From the NCBI GenBank assembly GCA_051877575.1, contig JBJEJA010000010.1, positions 1 through 64,000 of the forward strand: DNA of 64,000 nt, read 5' to 3'. The DNA comes from UBA2882 sp051877575 (GTDB taxonomy: Bacteria > Bacillota > Clostridia > Lachnospirales > Lachnospiraceae). The translations under genes and the position numbers were made by a program. The notes beneath the pieces are model-generated. The model was not told the DNA's origin. It saw only the letters and a list, made by a program, of their open reading frames with translations, and ran no database searches. Positions 42,535-51,424 of the stretch are shown here, piece after piece. Position 1 is the stretch's first letter; every line of letters starts with the position of its first letter.

Positions 42535-43693
42535 GAAAAATAAGAAAGAAACAACTGAAAATCTGCAATTCCGGTATTTGTACGGTTTCGGCATTTTGTT
42601 TGTGGTTCTGAGTCATTGTGACGGCGGCGGTTTGGAAATGCTGTCAAACTGGATGCATTTCGGTGCATTTCATCTGGCAATTTTCGTTTTCGGTTCCGGC
42701 TACTTTTTTCAGAGTGGGAAGCTGGAAAAGCCTTTTTCCTATTTGTGGCAGAAAGTAAAAACATTGCTGATTCCGCTATGGCTCTGGAATCTGTTTTACG
42801 GGCTTGTTGTGTGGGTAATGCACCGGGTGGGCTTTACTTTTGGAGCGCCTTTGAGCCTTCGGAATCTTCTTTTATTCCCTGTTAACAGTCAAAACTTGTA
42901 TGTGCTGAATATGGGAAGCTGGTTTGTGTTTCCTTTCTTTATGGTACAGTTTTTATACGCGGTCGGAAAGCTGGTGCTTGACAGGATCGGAAAGCCGCAG
43001 GTCACGGACCGGATTCTGCAGTGCGTATTGATTGCGGCAGGTCTGGCCGGTGTCTGCCTGACAGGGCACGGGTATCATGAGCAGGAATGGTATCCCCTAT
43101 TCAGAATCTTGTATTTTCTGCCCTTCTATGTGGGCGGAATGTGGTACCGGGACTTCGGGGAGAAGAAATTCCTGAAACTGCCGGCATGGGGAGTCTGCGG
43201 AGGATGTCTTCTGATATCGCTGCTGTTAAATACCTATTTCGGAAGAACGGTTTATGCAATCCCTTCTTCCTGCGATTACCCTTTTGGTGTGACAGCTACA
43301 TATTTATCGGGATTTCTGGGGATTCTGTTCTGGCTGAAGGTTTCTCAACTGCTTGCGTCCGGATGTGAGTTATGTAAATCGCTTGCGGTTTTGGGCAGAA
43401 GTACATGGGAAATTATGATTCATCAGTTTGCAGGCATTATGGCAACAAATTGTTTCTTTGCAGGCTGCAACCGGTTATTCGGATTGTTTGCGGATTTTGA
43501 TTGGAATGCATTCCTTGGTGATATCTGGTATCTGTACCGGCCAAAGGGGATTCCGGAATATGCATTCTGCTATGTATTGGGAGCAATCGGGGTACCGCTT
43601 CTGATTAAATGGTTTTTGGCAAAAATAAAAATTCATTATCCAAGGGAGTTCAAAGCACCACTATGGAAGAAAAACGCATTGAAAGGGCAATAG
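42527..43693 (+). CDS. Acyltransferase family 3 membrane protein
   Basis: TTG start at 42527, with GGGGAG seven bases upstream; a longer open frame exists but would run through the previous gene without a site. 388 aa, about ten helices. The first helix has the family pattern YLYGFGILFVVLSHCDGG with the conserved His. Acyltransferase-3 proteins transfer acyl groups to sugars and cell-wall polymers. Overlaps the AlgX-like gene by eight bases, so it belongs to module 2. Confidence 0.82.
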   Translation: MSEKNKKETTENLQFRYLYGFGILFVVLSHCDGGGLEMLSNWMHFGAFHLAIFVFGSGYFFQSGKLEKPFSYLWQKVKTLLIPLWLWNLFYGLVVWVMHRVGFTFGAPLSLRNLLLFPVNSQNLYVLNMGSWFVFPFFMVQFLYAVGKLVLDRIGKPQVTDRILQCVLIAAGLAGVCLTGHGYHEQEWYPLFRILYFLPFYVGGMWYRDFGEKKFLKLPAWGVCGGCLLISLLLNTYFGRTVYAIPSSCDYPFGVTATYLSGFLGILFWLKVSQLLASGCELCKSLAVLGRSTWEIMIHQFAGIMATNCFFAGCNRLFGLFADFDWNAFLGDIWYLYRPKGIPEYAFCYVLGAIGVPLLIKWFLAKIKIHYPREFKAPLWKKNALKGQ

Positions 43694-45012
43694 AAAGTAA
43701 AATAGGCATTCTTGTAGGTGCCGCACCTTTGGGTGAAGAGCGCGTTTATTTGAAAAAGATGCTAGCTGAAGCGCATACTTACAGTGTGGCGGTAGATGGC
43801 GGCATGGACTTTTTTGCAGAAGAAGGATTGCAGCCGGATTGTTGGATCGGCGATATGGATTCTGTGCAGCCGGAAACGGAAGAAGGGATCATCAACAGGA
43901 AATTACCGACAGAAAATGTTGTTCGGGTTCCGGTTGTGAAAGATGATACGGATATGGCACTGGCTGTGGAAAAGGTATACGGACTGGGATGTGAAGAAAT
44001 CCTGATTTTTGGCGGATTGGGAGGAGACAGGATATCTCATACGATGGCCAATATCCAGCTGATGTTAAAATATGCCGGAATGGGATGCGGAATCAGGATG
44101 ATTTCAGAACGCATGCAAATGGAAGTCATGTGTGAGGGGGCAAAAACTTTTTCCAAAGAAATGAGAGGGCTTTTATCAGTCTTTGCTCTGACTGACAGGG
44201 CGGAGAATGTAACAATAAAAGGATTAAAATATGAATATGAAGGAAATCTGGTCAATACCCGTGCATTGGGAGTCAGCAATGCTTTTGTGGGAAAAGAAAG
44301 CAGGATTTCCGTCGGAAAGGGTGCATTACTCTTGGTATATGAAAAAGAAAAAGCGGAAGCGGTTGTATTTGATATGGATGGCGTAATCTTTGATTCGGAG
44401 AATCTGGTCATCAAATGCTGGCAGGTGGTGGCAGAGAAATATCAAATTCCGGATATTGAGGCGGCATGTCATGAATGTCTGGGTATCAATGCAACATTGA
44501 CAAAGGAATTGATGCTTCGCCGCTACGGAGAGGATTTTCCTTATGATGATTATAAACAGGAGATGTCGGCGCTGTTCCATGCACAGGCGGCAGGCGGAAA
44601 TCTGCCCCAGAAGCCGGGGGTAAAAGAGCTGCTTGCATATTTGAAAGAAAAGCATGTAAAAATCGCCTTGGCTTCTTCTACCAGAAGGGAAGTTGTGGTA
44701 CGCGAACTGGAAGAGGGCGGACTGCTGCCTTATTTTGATCAGATTATCTGCGGAGATATGGTCAAAAAGAGCAAGCCCGAACCGGATATTTTTCTGAAGG
44801 CATGCGAAAGCCTCGGGGTGAATCCGATCAATGCTTTTGCCATAGAAGATTCTTATAATGGGATCCGTGCCGCATACAGAGCGGGCATGAAACCGATTAT
44901 GGTACCGGATCTGTCGGAACCGACGGAAGAGATGGAACGGCTTTCACACTGTATTTTGCCTTCTTTGACAGAAGTAAAGGCGTATTTTGAAAAGGAAAAA
45001 TGCTTTTCCTAA
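43663..45012 (+). CDS. Thiamine pyrophosphokinase fused to a HAD phosphatase
   Basis: 449 aa from ATG 43663, a start inside the end of the previous gene (31-base overlap; GGGAG is 14 bases away, so the start is provisional). Residues 1-225 are a full-length TPK: VDGGMDFFAEEGLQPD near 44, GDMDS near 62, KDDTDMALAVEK near 91, FGGLGGDRISHTMANIQL near 113-130. Residues 230-449 are a complete HAD phosphatase (FDMDGVIFDSE, SSTRREV, SKPEPDIF, IEDSYNGIRAA), a near twin of the protein at 17679. A dephosphorylation of thiamine monophosphate followed by pyrophosphorylation would make one bifunctional salvage enzyme (inference). Confidence 0.85.
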   Translation: MEEKRIERAIESKIGILVGAAPLGEERVYLKKMLAEAHTYSVAVDGGMDFFAEEGLQPDCWIGDMDSVQPETEEGIINRKLPTENVVRVPVVKDDTDMALAVEKVYGLGCEEILIFGGLGGDRISHTMANIQLMLKYAGMGCGIRMISERMQMEVMCEGAKTFSKEMRGLLSVFALTDRAENVTIKGLKYEYEGNLVNTRALGVSNAFVGKESRISVGKGALLLVYEKEKAEAVVFDMDGVIFDSENLVIKCWQVVAEKYQIPDIEAACHECLGINATLTKELMLRRYGEDFPYDDYKQEMSALFHAQAAGGNLPQKPGVKELLAYLKEKHVKIALASSTRREVVVRELEEGGLLPYFDQIICGDMVKKSKPEPDIFLKACESLGVNPINAFAIEDSYNGIRAAYRAGMKPIMVPDLSEPTEEMERLSHCILPSLTEVKAYFEKEKCFS

Positions 45013-45122
45013 AAAACTTCAAAACAAATCATGAAAACTTCCTTAAATCTTGTTTCGGAGGGTTTTTATTCCGATTCGCCGGGTATATAATGCACATATC
45101 AGAGACATAACGGAGTGATGAT

Positions 45123-45518
45123 ATGAGAGAAAAAATATACCGCTTTATGCAGGGCAGATACGGAATGGACGGTTTGTCCAACTTTTTGGTCGGGGCAGCG
45201 CTTGTACTGGCAGTTGTGGATGCGTTTGTCCGGACAAATATTTTGAATCTTCTCGCCTGGGTTTTGCTGATCTTTGCATATTCCAGGATCTTTTCCAGAA
45301 ATCACAGCCGCTGTGTGGCACAGAATGTATGGTTTTATAATCATACAAAGGGCATCAGGTCTTTTTTTCAAAAAGAAAAATCCAGAATGAAAATCCGGAA
45401 AACCCATCATATTTACACATGCAAAAAGTGCGGACAGAAAATTAAGATCCCCAGAGGAAAAGGGAAAATTGTAGTGACCTGTCCGAAATGCAGAAATGAG
45501 TTTGTCAAGAGGAGTTAA
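45123..45518 (+). CDS. Small membrane protein with C-terminal zinc ribbon
   Basis: 131 aa. Two hydrophobic helices at about 19-60 (SNFLVGAALVLAVVDAF, ILNLLAWVLLIFAYSRIF), a basic segment, then a C-x2-C...C-x2-C ribbon (CKKCGQ near 100, CPKCRN near 121). Similar small proteins are found beside DUF5685 and J-domain genes in Lachnospiraceae; role unknown. Its stop is three bases before the next start. Confidence 0.75.
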   Translation: MREKIYRFMQGRYGMDGLSNFLVGAALVLAVVDAFVRTNILNLLAWVLLIFAYSRIFSRNHSRCVAQNVWFYNHTKGIRSFFQKEKSRMKIRKTHHIYTCKKCGQKIKIPRGKGKIVVTCPKCRNEFVKRS

Positions 45519-45520
45519 TC

Positions 45521-46348
45521 ATGTTTGGTTATATTACCGTGAATAAACCGGAACTGAGGGTAAAAGAATTTGATGAATACATGGCTTATTACTGCGGGCT
45601 TTGCCGCACTTTGCGGTCGGAATACGGGCTGCGGGGGCAGATTTCCCTAAGCTATGATCTGACTTTTTTAGCCTTATTTTTGACGGGATTATATGAACCG
45701 GAGACAAGGGAACTGCCGTGTAAATGTATGTTTCATCCTTTTGAAAAGCGGCGGCGGAAAGAAAACACCGTACTGGAATATACGGCAGACATGAATGTCC
45801 TGCTGACTTATTATAAGTGCATGGATGACTGGAAAGATGAAAAAAAGACGGATCGGGCGGTCTATGGGGCTTCACTGAAAAAAGCGTACGGGGTACTGAA
45901 AAAGAAATATCCGGCGAAATGTGCGGAAATAGAGACGCAGTTTGCATTATTGACAGAGGCGGAGAAAAAGGAAATTGACGACATTGACTTCCTGGCAGGA
46001 TGTTTCGGAAAGATTCTGGCGGAGATTTTTGCATACAGAGAAGATGAATGGAAGGACGAAGTAAAAAAGATCGGATTTATGATAGGCAGGTTTATTTATA
46101 TTCTGGATGCTTATGACGATCTGGAGAAGGATGAGAAGAAAGGAAACTTTAATCCTTTTTTGAAAAAATACCAAAATCCGGGGTTTGATGAATGGATCAA
46201 AGACATTCTGACACTGGCGGCTTCTTCCTGTGCCAAAGAATTTGAAAAACTGCCGATTTTGGAAAATATAGAGATTTTAAGGAATATTCTTTATTCGGGG
46301 ATGTGGAGCAGATATGAGATGATTGTATCCAAACGAAAAAATGGATAA
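45521..46348 (+). CDS. DUF5685 family protein
   Basis: 275 aa, soluble and mostly helical. The family's opening is plain: FGYITVNKPELRVKEFDEYM then YYCGLCRTLRSEYG near 22-35 with paired Cys, and later LPCKCMFHPFEKRR near 66, which together could bind metal. A tail segment YILDAYDDLEKDEKKGNFNP near 189-208 has an Asp-rich patch reminiscent of terpenoid synthase folds. Function unknown. Translation likely coupled to the zinc-ribbon gene; AGAGGAG precedes it. Confidence 0.82.
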   Translation: MFGYITVNKPELRVKEFDEYMAYYCGLCRTLRSEYGLRGQISLSYDLTFLALFLTGLYEPETRELPCKCMFHPFEKRRRKENTVLEYTADMNVLLTYYKCMDDWKDEKKTDRAVYGASLKKAYGVLKKKYPAKCAEIETQFALLTEAEKKEIDDIDFLAGCFGKILAEIFAYREDEWKDEVKKIGFMIGRFIYILDAYDDLEKDEKKGNFNPFLKKYQNPGFDEWIKDILTLAASSCAKEFEKLPILENIEILRNILYSGMWSRYEMIVSKRKNG

Positions 46349-46439
46349 AGACGTCTGTTATTCTTTACCCAAATATGGTATAGTACCTAGGTAATATAAA
46401 GTGCAGAATTGACTGCACGATAAGGGGTGAACTAGGGAT

Positions 46440-48179
46440 ATGAAAAAAGGAACAGAAGAAAAGAAAGAAAAAAGGGGAATTTCTCTGATGCAGAGGCTGT
46501 TAGGCATGTCGATCGGGCCAACAGTGGTATTGGCACTGGTTGTCACAGTGTATGCAGTTATGAGTATTATCGGTGGGATGCAGCAGGAGTTTCTGGAAGG
46601 GCTCAGAAACACGGCCAATTGTATGCAGGCAGCATATCATGCGCTGGATTCCGGAGATTATGCACTCAATGAGCAGGGAGAACTGGTGAAGGGAAATCTG
46701 AATATCAGTGCCGATGAAGAGCTGATTGATTCTTTTGTGGAAGGAACAGATGTGGCTGTGACGATTTTTTACGGCGATACCCGTATGGCGACTTCTTTGA
46801 TCAGTGTGGAAGACGGAAAAAGGATTATCGGGACAAAGGCATCGGAACAGGTTGTGGAAACTGTTGTCAATCAGGGGAAAGAATTTGAAGCAACGGATCT
46901 GACCATAAACGGAGAAGCGTATTATGCGTATTATCTTCCGGCTAAGAATGCTGACGGAGAAGTGGTGGGCATGTTTTTTGCAGGTGCGCCGAGCCGCAGC
47001 ATCAATGAGTTTATTTATGAGAAAGCAAGAAATATTTTACTGTTGTGCCTGTTGATCATGGTGGTCATGATTGTCCTTGTTGTCTTGTCGTCCAAGCGCA
47101 TTACCGGTGCCATTACGGATACGGAAAAGGTGCTGATACAGCTTTCCGAGGGCGATCTGACGGCTACGGTCAATGCAAAGGCATTAAAGCGGTCAGATGA
47201 GATCGGTGTTATGTCGAGGGCATTATATACAACAATCGATGAATTGAAGGAAATCATTTCCAACATTTCCAATTCTGCGGCAACTTTGATGAAAGAAGGA
47301 ACGCAGCTTGAAGAAATGGCGAGCCAGACAAGCCATACAACGGATGAAGTCAGCCGTGCCGTTGAGGAGATTTCCAAAGGAGCCATTACTCAGGCGGAAG
47401 AGGTGGAGAATGCAACGCACCATGTTTCGGATATGGGGCAGCAGATTGAGCAGATTGTCAGAAGTATCAACGAGTTGTATAAAGTTTCCGAGAAAATGCA
47501 GAAGGCGGGAGAAGAAGCGCAGGGCAATATGAATCTCTTAAAGGATTCCAATGAGCAGACCAATACTGCAATCGGAAAGGTTGCCGTTAATGTGGAACAG
47601 ACGGATAAATCCGTTGCAGCCATTGCGGAAGCACTGGGAATGATTACGGATATTGCGGATGAGACAAACCTGCTTTCCCTGAATGCTTCTATTGAGGCTG
47701 CAAGGGCAGGTGAAGCAGGAAAGGGATTTGCAGTCGTTGCGGCACAGATTCAGAAACTGGCGGAAGAATCCAGCGCCAGTGCGGCACAGATCGCGGAGAT
47801 TATCCGTACCCTGTCGGAGGATTCCGCAAATACGCTTTCCGTTATGGATGAATTGAGGGGAAATATTGCGGTTCAACAGGAAAAGATGGTTGATACCATT
47901 GATAAATTTGATGCTGTCAGCGGAGGAATTGTTTCTTCCAACGAGGGCACGGAACAAATACATAAACAGGCATCGGATTGTGACGCATCCAGAGTTTCTG
48001 TTGTAGATATCATTCAAAATCTTTCCGCACTGTCGGAGGAAAATGCTGCTTCAACGGAAGAAACGACAGCCTCTATGGAAGAATTAAATGCTACCATCAA
48101 TTTGCTGGCCGATTCGGCAAAGGGATTGCAGGAGCTGGCTGAGTCTCTGGAGAATGACATGAGATTTTTCAAATTGTAA
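46440..48179 (+). CDS. Methyl-accepting chemotaxis protein
   Basis: 579 aa. TM1 at about residues 19-40, an extracellular single-Cache-like sensor (about 45-195), TM2 near 198-220 (LLCLLIMVVMIVLVVLSSKR), HAMP to about 270, and the cytoplasmic signalling domain with hairpin tip DIADETNLLSLNASIEAARA near 403-422. A late SEENAASTEETTASMEELNA repeat resembles methylation-helix sequence. Signals to CheA/CheW; ligand unknown. No chemotaxis neighbours, so it is an orphan receptor. GGGGTGAAC precedes the ATG. Confidence 0.93.
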   Translation: MKKGTEEKKEKRGISLMQRLLGMSIGPTVVLALVVTVYAVMSIIGGMQQEFLEGLRNTANCMQAAYHALDSGDYALNEQGELVKGNLNISADEELIDSFVEGTDVAVTIFYGDTRMATSLISVEDGKRIIGTKASEQVVETVVNQGKEFEATDLTINGEAYYAYYLPAKNADGEVVGMFFAGAPSRSINEFIYEKARNILLLCLLIMVVMIVLVVLSSKRITGAITDTEKVLIQLSEGDLTATVNAKALKRSDEIGVMSRALYTTIDELKEIISNISNSAATLMKEGTQLEEMASQTSHTTDEVSRAVEEISKGAITQAEEVENATHHVSDMGQQIEQIVRSINELYKVSEKMQKAGEEAQGNMNLLKDSNEQTNTAIGKVAVNVEQTDKSVAAIAEALGMITDIADETNLLSLNASIEAARAGEAGKGFAVVAAQIQKLAEESSASAAQIAEIIRTLSEDSANTLSVMDELRGNIAVQQEKMVDTIDKFDAVSGGIVSSNEGTEQIHKQASDCDASRVSVVDIIQNLSALSEENAASTEETTASMEELNATINLLADSAKGLQELAESLENDMRFFKL

Positions 48180-48232
48180 ACCGAAAAGAGCGGAACATAA
48201 GGGTGCCAATATGGAATCAGTGAGGAGAAAAT

Positions 48233-48931
48233 ATGAAGGACCCTTATGAAGTACTTGGAGTTTCCAGGGACGCTACAGACGAAGAGATTAAAAAGGCATA
48301 TCGGAAACTGAGCCGCAAATATCATCCCGATGCAAATGTGAATAATCCCAATAAAGAGCAGGCTGAGGAGAAGTTTAAGGAAGTACAGGCAGCCTATCAG
48401 GCAATCATGAATCATTCCCAGAGTGCATACGGGGGAAACGGTTATGGAAGTACCGGAAGCGGTTACGGCGGTTTTGGAGGATTCGGCGGTTTCGGATCCT
48501 ACGATTCCTATAACGAGGGACGCTCGGCAGGCGGTGAGGAGGATGAGGATACGATTTATATCAATGCCGCTTATCGCTATGCTGCCAATGGGCGTTACAG
48601 AGAGGCCATGAATGTACTGGGGCAGGTAAAGACAAAAAATGCCGGATATTATTATGTCAGTGCGGTTGCCAATGCAGGATTGGGGAATCAGACAACTGCG
48701 CTGGAACATATCCGGATTGCCGTCAACATGGAACCGGGAAATGCGGAATACCGGCAGTTTCTGCAGTATCTCCAGAGCGGAGGACAATGGTATACCGCCC
48801 GGGGAATGGGATACGGCAGCCCGGTGGGCAGCGGAAATGATTTTTGTTTCAAATTGTGTATTGCCAATATGGTCTGTAACCTGTGTTGCGGCGGTGGCGG
48901 ACTCTTCTGCGGAGGAGTCCCGTATATGTGA
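48233..48931 (+). CDS. J-domain protein with Gly-rich linker and Cys-rich tail
   Basis: 232 aa. J domain at residues 2-62 with the HPD motif (YHPDANVN); it stimulates DnaK ATPase. A Gly/Tyr/Ser-rich linker (about 65-100) follows, then a helical, TPR-like part (YRYAANGRYREAMNVLGQV, ALEHIRIAVNMEPGNAEYRQ). The last 25 residues are hydrophobic and Cys-rich (CFKLCIANMVCNLCCGGGGL), unlike canonical DnaJ: no zinc domain or CTD. It may be membrane associated. GAGGAGAAAAT before the ATG. Confidence 0.88.
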   Translation: MKDPYEVLGVSRDATDEEIKKAYRKLSRKYHPDANVNNPNKEQAEEKFKEVQAAYQAIMNHSQSAYGGNGYGSTGSGYGGFGGFGGFGSYDSYNEGRSAGGEEDEDTIYINAAYRYAANGRYREAMNVLGQVKTKNAGYYYVSAVANAGLGNQTTALEHIRIAVNMEPGNAEYRQFLQYLQSGGQWYTARGMGYGSPVGSGNDFCFKLCIANMVCNLCCGGGGLFCGGVPYM

Positions 48932-48955
48932 ATGATAACTAAAATAAAAAAAGTA

Positions 48956-48986
48956 TTGACCTTCCACCTTGTGGAAGGTGTATTTT
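48956..48986 (+). promoter_or_regulatory. MerR-type promoter with overlapping operator
   Basis: TTGACC (48956-48961) and TATTTT (48981-48986) are spaced by 19 bases, the over-long spacing typical of MerR-regulated promoters. The perfect dyad CCTTCCAC-ctt-GTGGAAGG (48960-48978) fills the spacer. Lies 32 bases before the MerR start, so autoregulation is expected. Confidence 0.85.
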
Positions 48987-49017
48987 TATGTTGTTCTTAT
49001 GAGGAAAGGGGCTTGTT

Positions 49018-49665
49018 ATGAAAATCAATGAGGTTGAAAAGCGGGTACAGATTACCAAGAAAAATATCCGTTTCTATGAACAGGAAGGACTATTGCACCC
49101 CAGCAGAAATATAGAAAACGGTTATCGGGATTATGCGGAGGAAGATGTGGAAACGTTGTTGAAAATAAAATTCCTCCGAAAGCTCTCATTGCCCATAGAG
49201 GAAATCAAAATGATCCAGAATAAAAAACTGACTCTGCAGGATGCCCTTCGCAGACATTTGATCACCTTGGAGCATGAGGAAAAGAATCTGAAAGAAATCT
49301 GTGAGCTTTGCCGTATACTTTCCAAAGAAGAAATTTTTTACGAGACCCTGAATGCGGCTGATTGTCTTGACCGGATAGGGAAAATGGAACAGGAAGGAGT
49401 GCGGTTTATGAATGTAAGTGAACAGGATAAAAAGAAGAAAAGAATGTCACTGAGTGCAGGATTGGCATTTATTGCCCTGATGATTTTTTTGGAATCGATT
49501 TTTATCTGGGCATTTATAGCAGATCCTGCCGGAGCACCGCCGCTACCGATCATGGCAGTGTTTTGGATTCTGCCCGTGGCAGTTATCGGCGGAGTGATCG
49601 CGGTCATCAGGGAAAGAATGAAAGAAATTGAAGGAGGAGAAGAAAATGAAGCTGGTAAATATTGA
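49018..49665 (+). CDS. MerR family regulator with C-terminal membrane helices
   Basis: 215 aa. MerR winged HTH at residues 1-70 (ITKKNIRFYEQEGLLHPSRN, NGYRDYAEEDVETLLKIKFL), a dimerisation coiled-coil to about 120 with one Cys pair (ELCRILS, ADCLD), then two transmembrane helices at about 143-165 and 178-198 and a short charged tail. Membrane-tethered MerR proteins are uncommon. Controls its own promoter and probably the following YbjQ-like gene and lipoprotein. GAGGAAAGGGGC precedes the ATG. Confidence 0.87.
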   Translation: MKINEVEKRVQITKKNIRFYEQEGLLHPSRNIENGYRDYAEEDVETLLKIKFLRKLSLPIEEIKMIQNKKLTLQDALRRHLITLEHEEKNLKEICELCRILSKEEIFYETLNAADCLDRIGKMEQEGVRFMNVSEQDKKKKRMSLSAGLAFIALMIFLESIFIWAFIADPAGAPPLPIMAVFWILPVAVIGGVIAVIRERMKEIEGGEENEAGKY

Positions 49666-49963
49666 TTATATTCCGGGGCAGGAATTCGAAGTGCTGGAAA
49701 TTGTGAAGGGAAATGTGGTAATGACCAAAAATGTCGGGCGTGACATCATGGCAGGTTTCAAAACTCTGGTAGGTGGAGAGATTGCCGGTTATACGGAAAT
49801 GATGAATCAGGCGAGACAGATGGCGGTAAAACGAATGGTGGATGAAGCGGAAGCTTTGGGAGCGGATGCAATCATCAATATCCGTTATGCATCTTCTTCC
49901 GTAATGCAGGGTGCTGCGGAAATAATTGCCTATGGAACTGCAGTGAGGTATTTGGTAAAATAA
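49646..49963 (+). CDS. YbjQ/UPF0145 family protein
   Basis: ATG 49646 follows AAGGAGGAGAAG; a TTG 18 bases earlier is less likely. 105 aa. Family motifs: GQEFEVLEIVKGNVVMTKNV near 9-28, GGEIAGYTEMMNQAR near 47, EALGADAIINIRYAS near 75. Often called a heavy-metal-binding domain protein, without experimental proof. The start lies inside the merR end (20-base overlap), so it is translated with it. Confidence 0.9.
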   Translation: MKLVNIDYIPGQEFEVLEIVKGNVVMTKNVGRDIMAGFKTLVGGEIAGYTEMMNQARQMAVKRMVDEAEALGADAIINIRYASSSVMQGAAEIIAYGTAVRYLVK

Positions 49964-49985
49964 GATGCGAAAGGAGCATCTTATT

Positions 49986-50873
49986 ATGAAATACAAATTG
50001 ACAAATGGTTTATTGGCAATGGGCGTCCTATTGCTGATGTCGGGATGTACCGGTGCGGGGCAGGGAAAGGAAACGGATCCTGTAATCAATACCCGGGACC
50101 AGACGGAAATTTCCGAACCGGAAGCTGAACCGGAGAAAGTACCGGAGGAAGAACCGGAAGTTTTGACTGAGGATGAGGCCCAGGACGGAAGTGAATCGGC
50201 TATTGTGCTGCAGGACGGACAGCCGGATGAGAATGCTACTGCGGTAATGTATTATAAGTTTGAAAAAGAATATACGGACGAAAACGGAGAAGTGTTTGGA
50301 AAAGTGACATTTTCCATTCCGCAGCTTACCATGAGGAGTATGGCAGCGGGAGATATCAATCAGGACATTTTGGATTGTTATGAAACGATGCTTGCCAGTG
50401 CAGATGAGATGGCAGAGCCCTATGACAATTGGGAAGATACGGAAAACCTTCCATATACTTTGGATGTTGGATATACGTTGACATACTTGGATGAAGAGAA
50501 AATATGTCTGTTACTGGAAGGTTATGAGTATACAGGCGGAGCACACGGAATGCCATTCAGAGAAGCATTGATCTATAATACGGGAAGCGGAGAACGGATA
50601 GAGGCAGAAGAATTATTTGATGTAACCGAAGAAGAATTTTCAGAGATGTTTATTGCTGCCTTCAGCGGTCAGATTGCAGACGCTCCGGATGATTATTGGG
50701 CAGATGCCATGGATTATGTTACGGAAAGTGCTACTTTTGCAAATGCCCGATTTTATTTGAGTGAGAGCGGTGTGAATTTTTATTTCGAACCTTATACACT
50801 GGCAGCTTATGCCTTCGGATATATCGAAGCGGAGATACCGTATGAACAATTACCGCTAAAGCAAAGTGAATAA
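49986..50873 (+). CDS. Lipoprotein with DUF3298-type domain
   Basis: ATG 49986 with AAAGGAGC upstream. 295 aa. Lipobox LMSGC (Cys21), then an acidic Glu/Pro-rich linker (about 30-75), then an RsiV/DUF3298-like domain with YTGGAHGMPFREALIYNTGSG near residue 182. Related to the lipoprotein at 22679. It ends the merR operon before a terminator. Anchored outside the membrane; ligand unknown (RsiV-type domains bind lysozyme in Bacillus, a family-level parallel only). Confidence 0.82.
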   Translation: MKYKLTNGLLAMGVLLLMSGCTGAGQGKETDPVINTRDQTEISEPEAEPEKVPEEEPEVLTEDEAQDGSESAIVLQDGQPDENATAVMYYKFEKEYTDENGEVFGKVTFSIPQLTMRSMAAGDINQDILDCYETMLASADEMAEPYDNWEDTENLPYTLDVGYTLTYLDEEKICLLLEGYEYTGGAHGMPFREALIYNTGSGERIEAEELFDVTEEEFSEMFIAAFSGQIADAPDDYWADAMDYVTESATFANARFYLSESGVNFYFEPYTLAAYAFGYIEAEIPYEQLPLKQSE

Positions 50874-50893
50874 TCAGTAAATAAACATTATAA

Positions 50894-50950
50894 AAAACTA
50901 CTTCCTTTTGGAGAACACAGGTAATAGTGTGTTTCGGGAAGTAGTTTTTT
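50894..50950 (+). terminator. Terminator of the merR operon
   Basis: AAAACTACTTCC (50894-50905) pairs with GGAAGTAGTTTT (50937-50948); a second stem AACAC/GTGTT sits in the loop; T7 follows. Confidence 0.85.
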
Positions 50951-50972
50951 TATGAAAAATTTTAAAATTGTC

Positions 50973-51001
50973 TTGACAGGAATAAAAATGAGTGCTATGG
51001 T
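50973..51001 (+). promoter_or_regulatory. Promoter of the GntR/ABC operon
   Basis: TTGACA (50973-50978), 17 bases, TATGGT (50996-51001). A short dyad GTTAC-ataa-GTAAT (51003-51015) lies right after it and may be the GntR operator. Confidence 0.65.
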
Positions 51002-51055
51002 TAGTTACATAAGTAATGAACCGATTAACAAATGGAGAAGGGAGGAAAACGGAAA

Positions 51056-51424
51056 ATGAAAGAACTGTTGAACCAGGAAAAATCCATTTATATACAGATT
51101 GCCGAGATGATTGAAAATGATATCCTGCGGGATATCATTATGGAGGAAGAAAGAGTACCCAGCACCAACGAACTGGCGAAAATGTATACGATCAATCCGG
51201 CGACGGCGGCAAAGGGAATCAATCTGTTGGTTGACAAGGGAATATTATACAAGAAAAGGGGAGTAGGCATGTTTGTACAAAGCGGTGCAAAAGAAAAGAT
51301 CAGAGAAAGCAGGAGAGCGGAGTTTTATGAAAGGTTTATCAAGAGTCTGCTGCAGGAGGCGGGAAGCCTTGGGATCAGCAGACAGGAGTTGGTCCGTATG
51401 ATTGAAACAGAGGAGGAAAAATAG
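51056..51424 (+). CDS. GntR family regulator, YtrA type
   Basis: 122 aa from ATG 51056 (GGGAGG ten bases upstream). The winged HTH covers about 8-75: IYIQIAEMIENDILRDIIME, VPSTNELAKMYTINPATAAK, KGILYKKRGVGMFV. The short helical C-terminus is the YtrA type that has no effector domain. Sits before an ABC ATPase and two membrane genes; YtrA-type repressors control just such efflux operons and respond to cell-wall antibiotics in Bacillus. Confidence 0.88.
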   Translation: MKELLNQEKSIYIQIAEMIENDILRDIIMEEERVPSTNELAKMYTINPATAAKGINLLVDKGILYKKRGVGMFVQSGAKEKIRESRRAEFYERFIKSLLQEAGSLGISRQELVRMIETEEEK

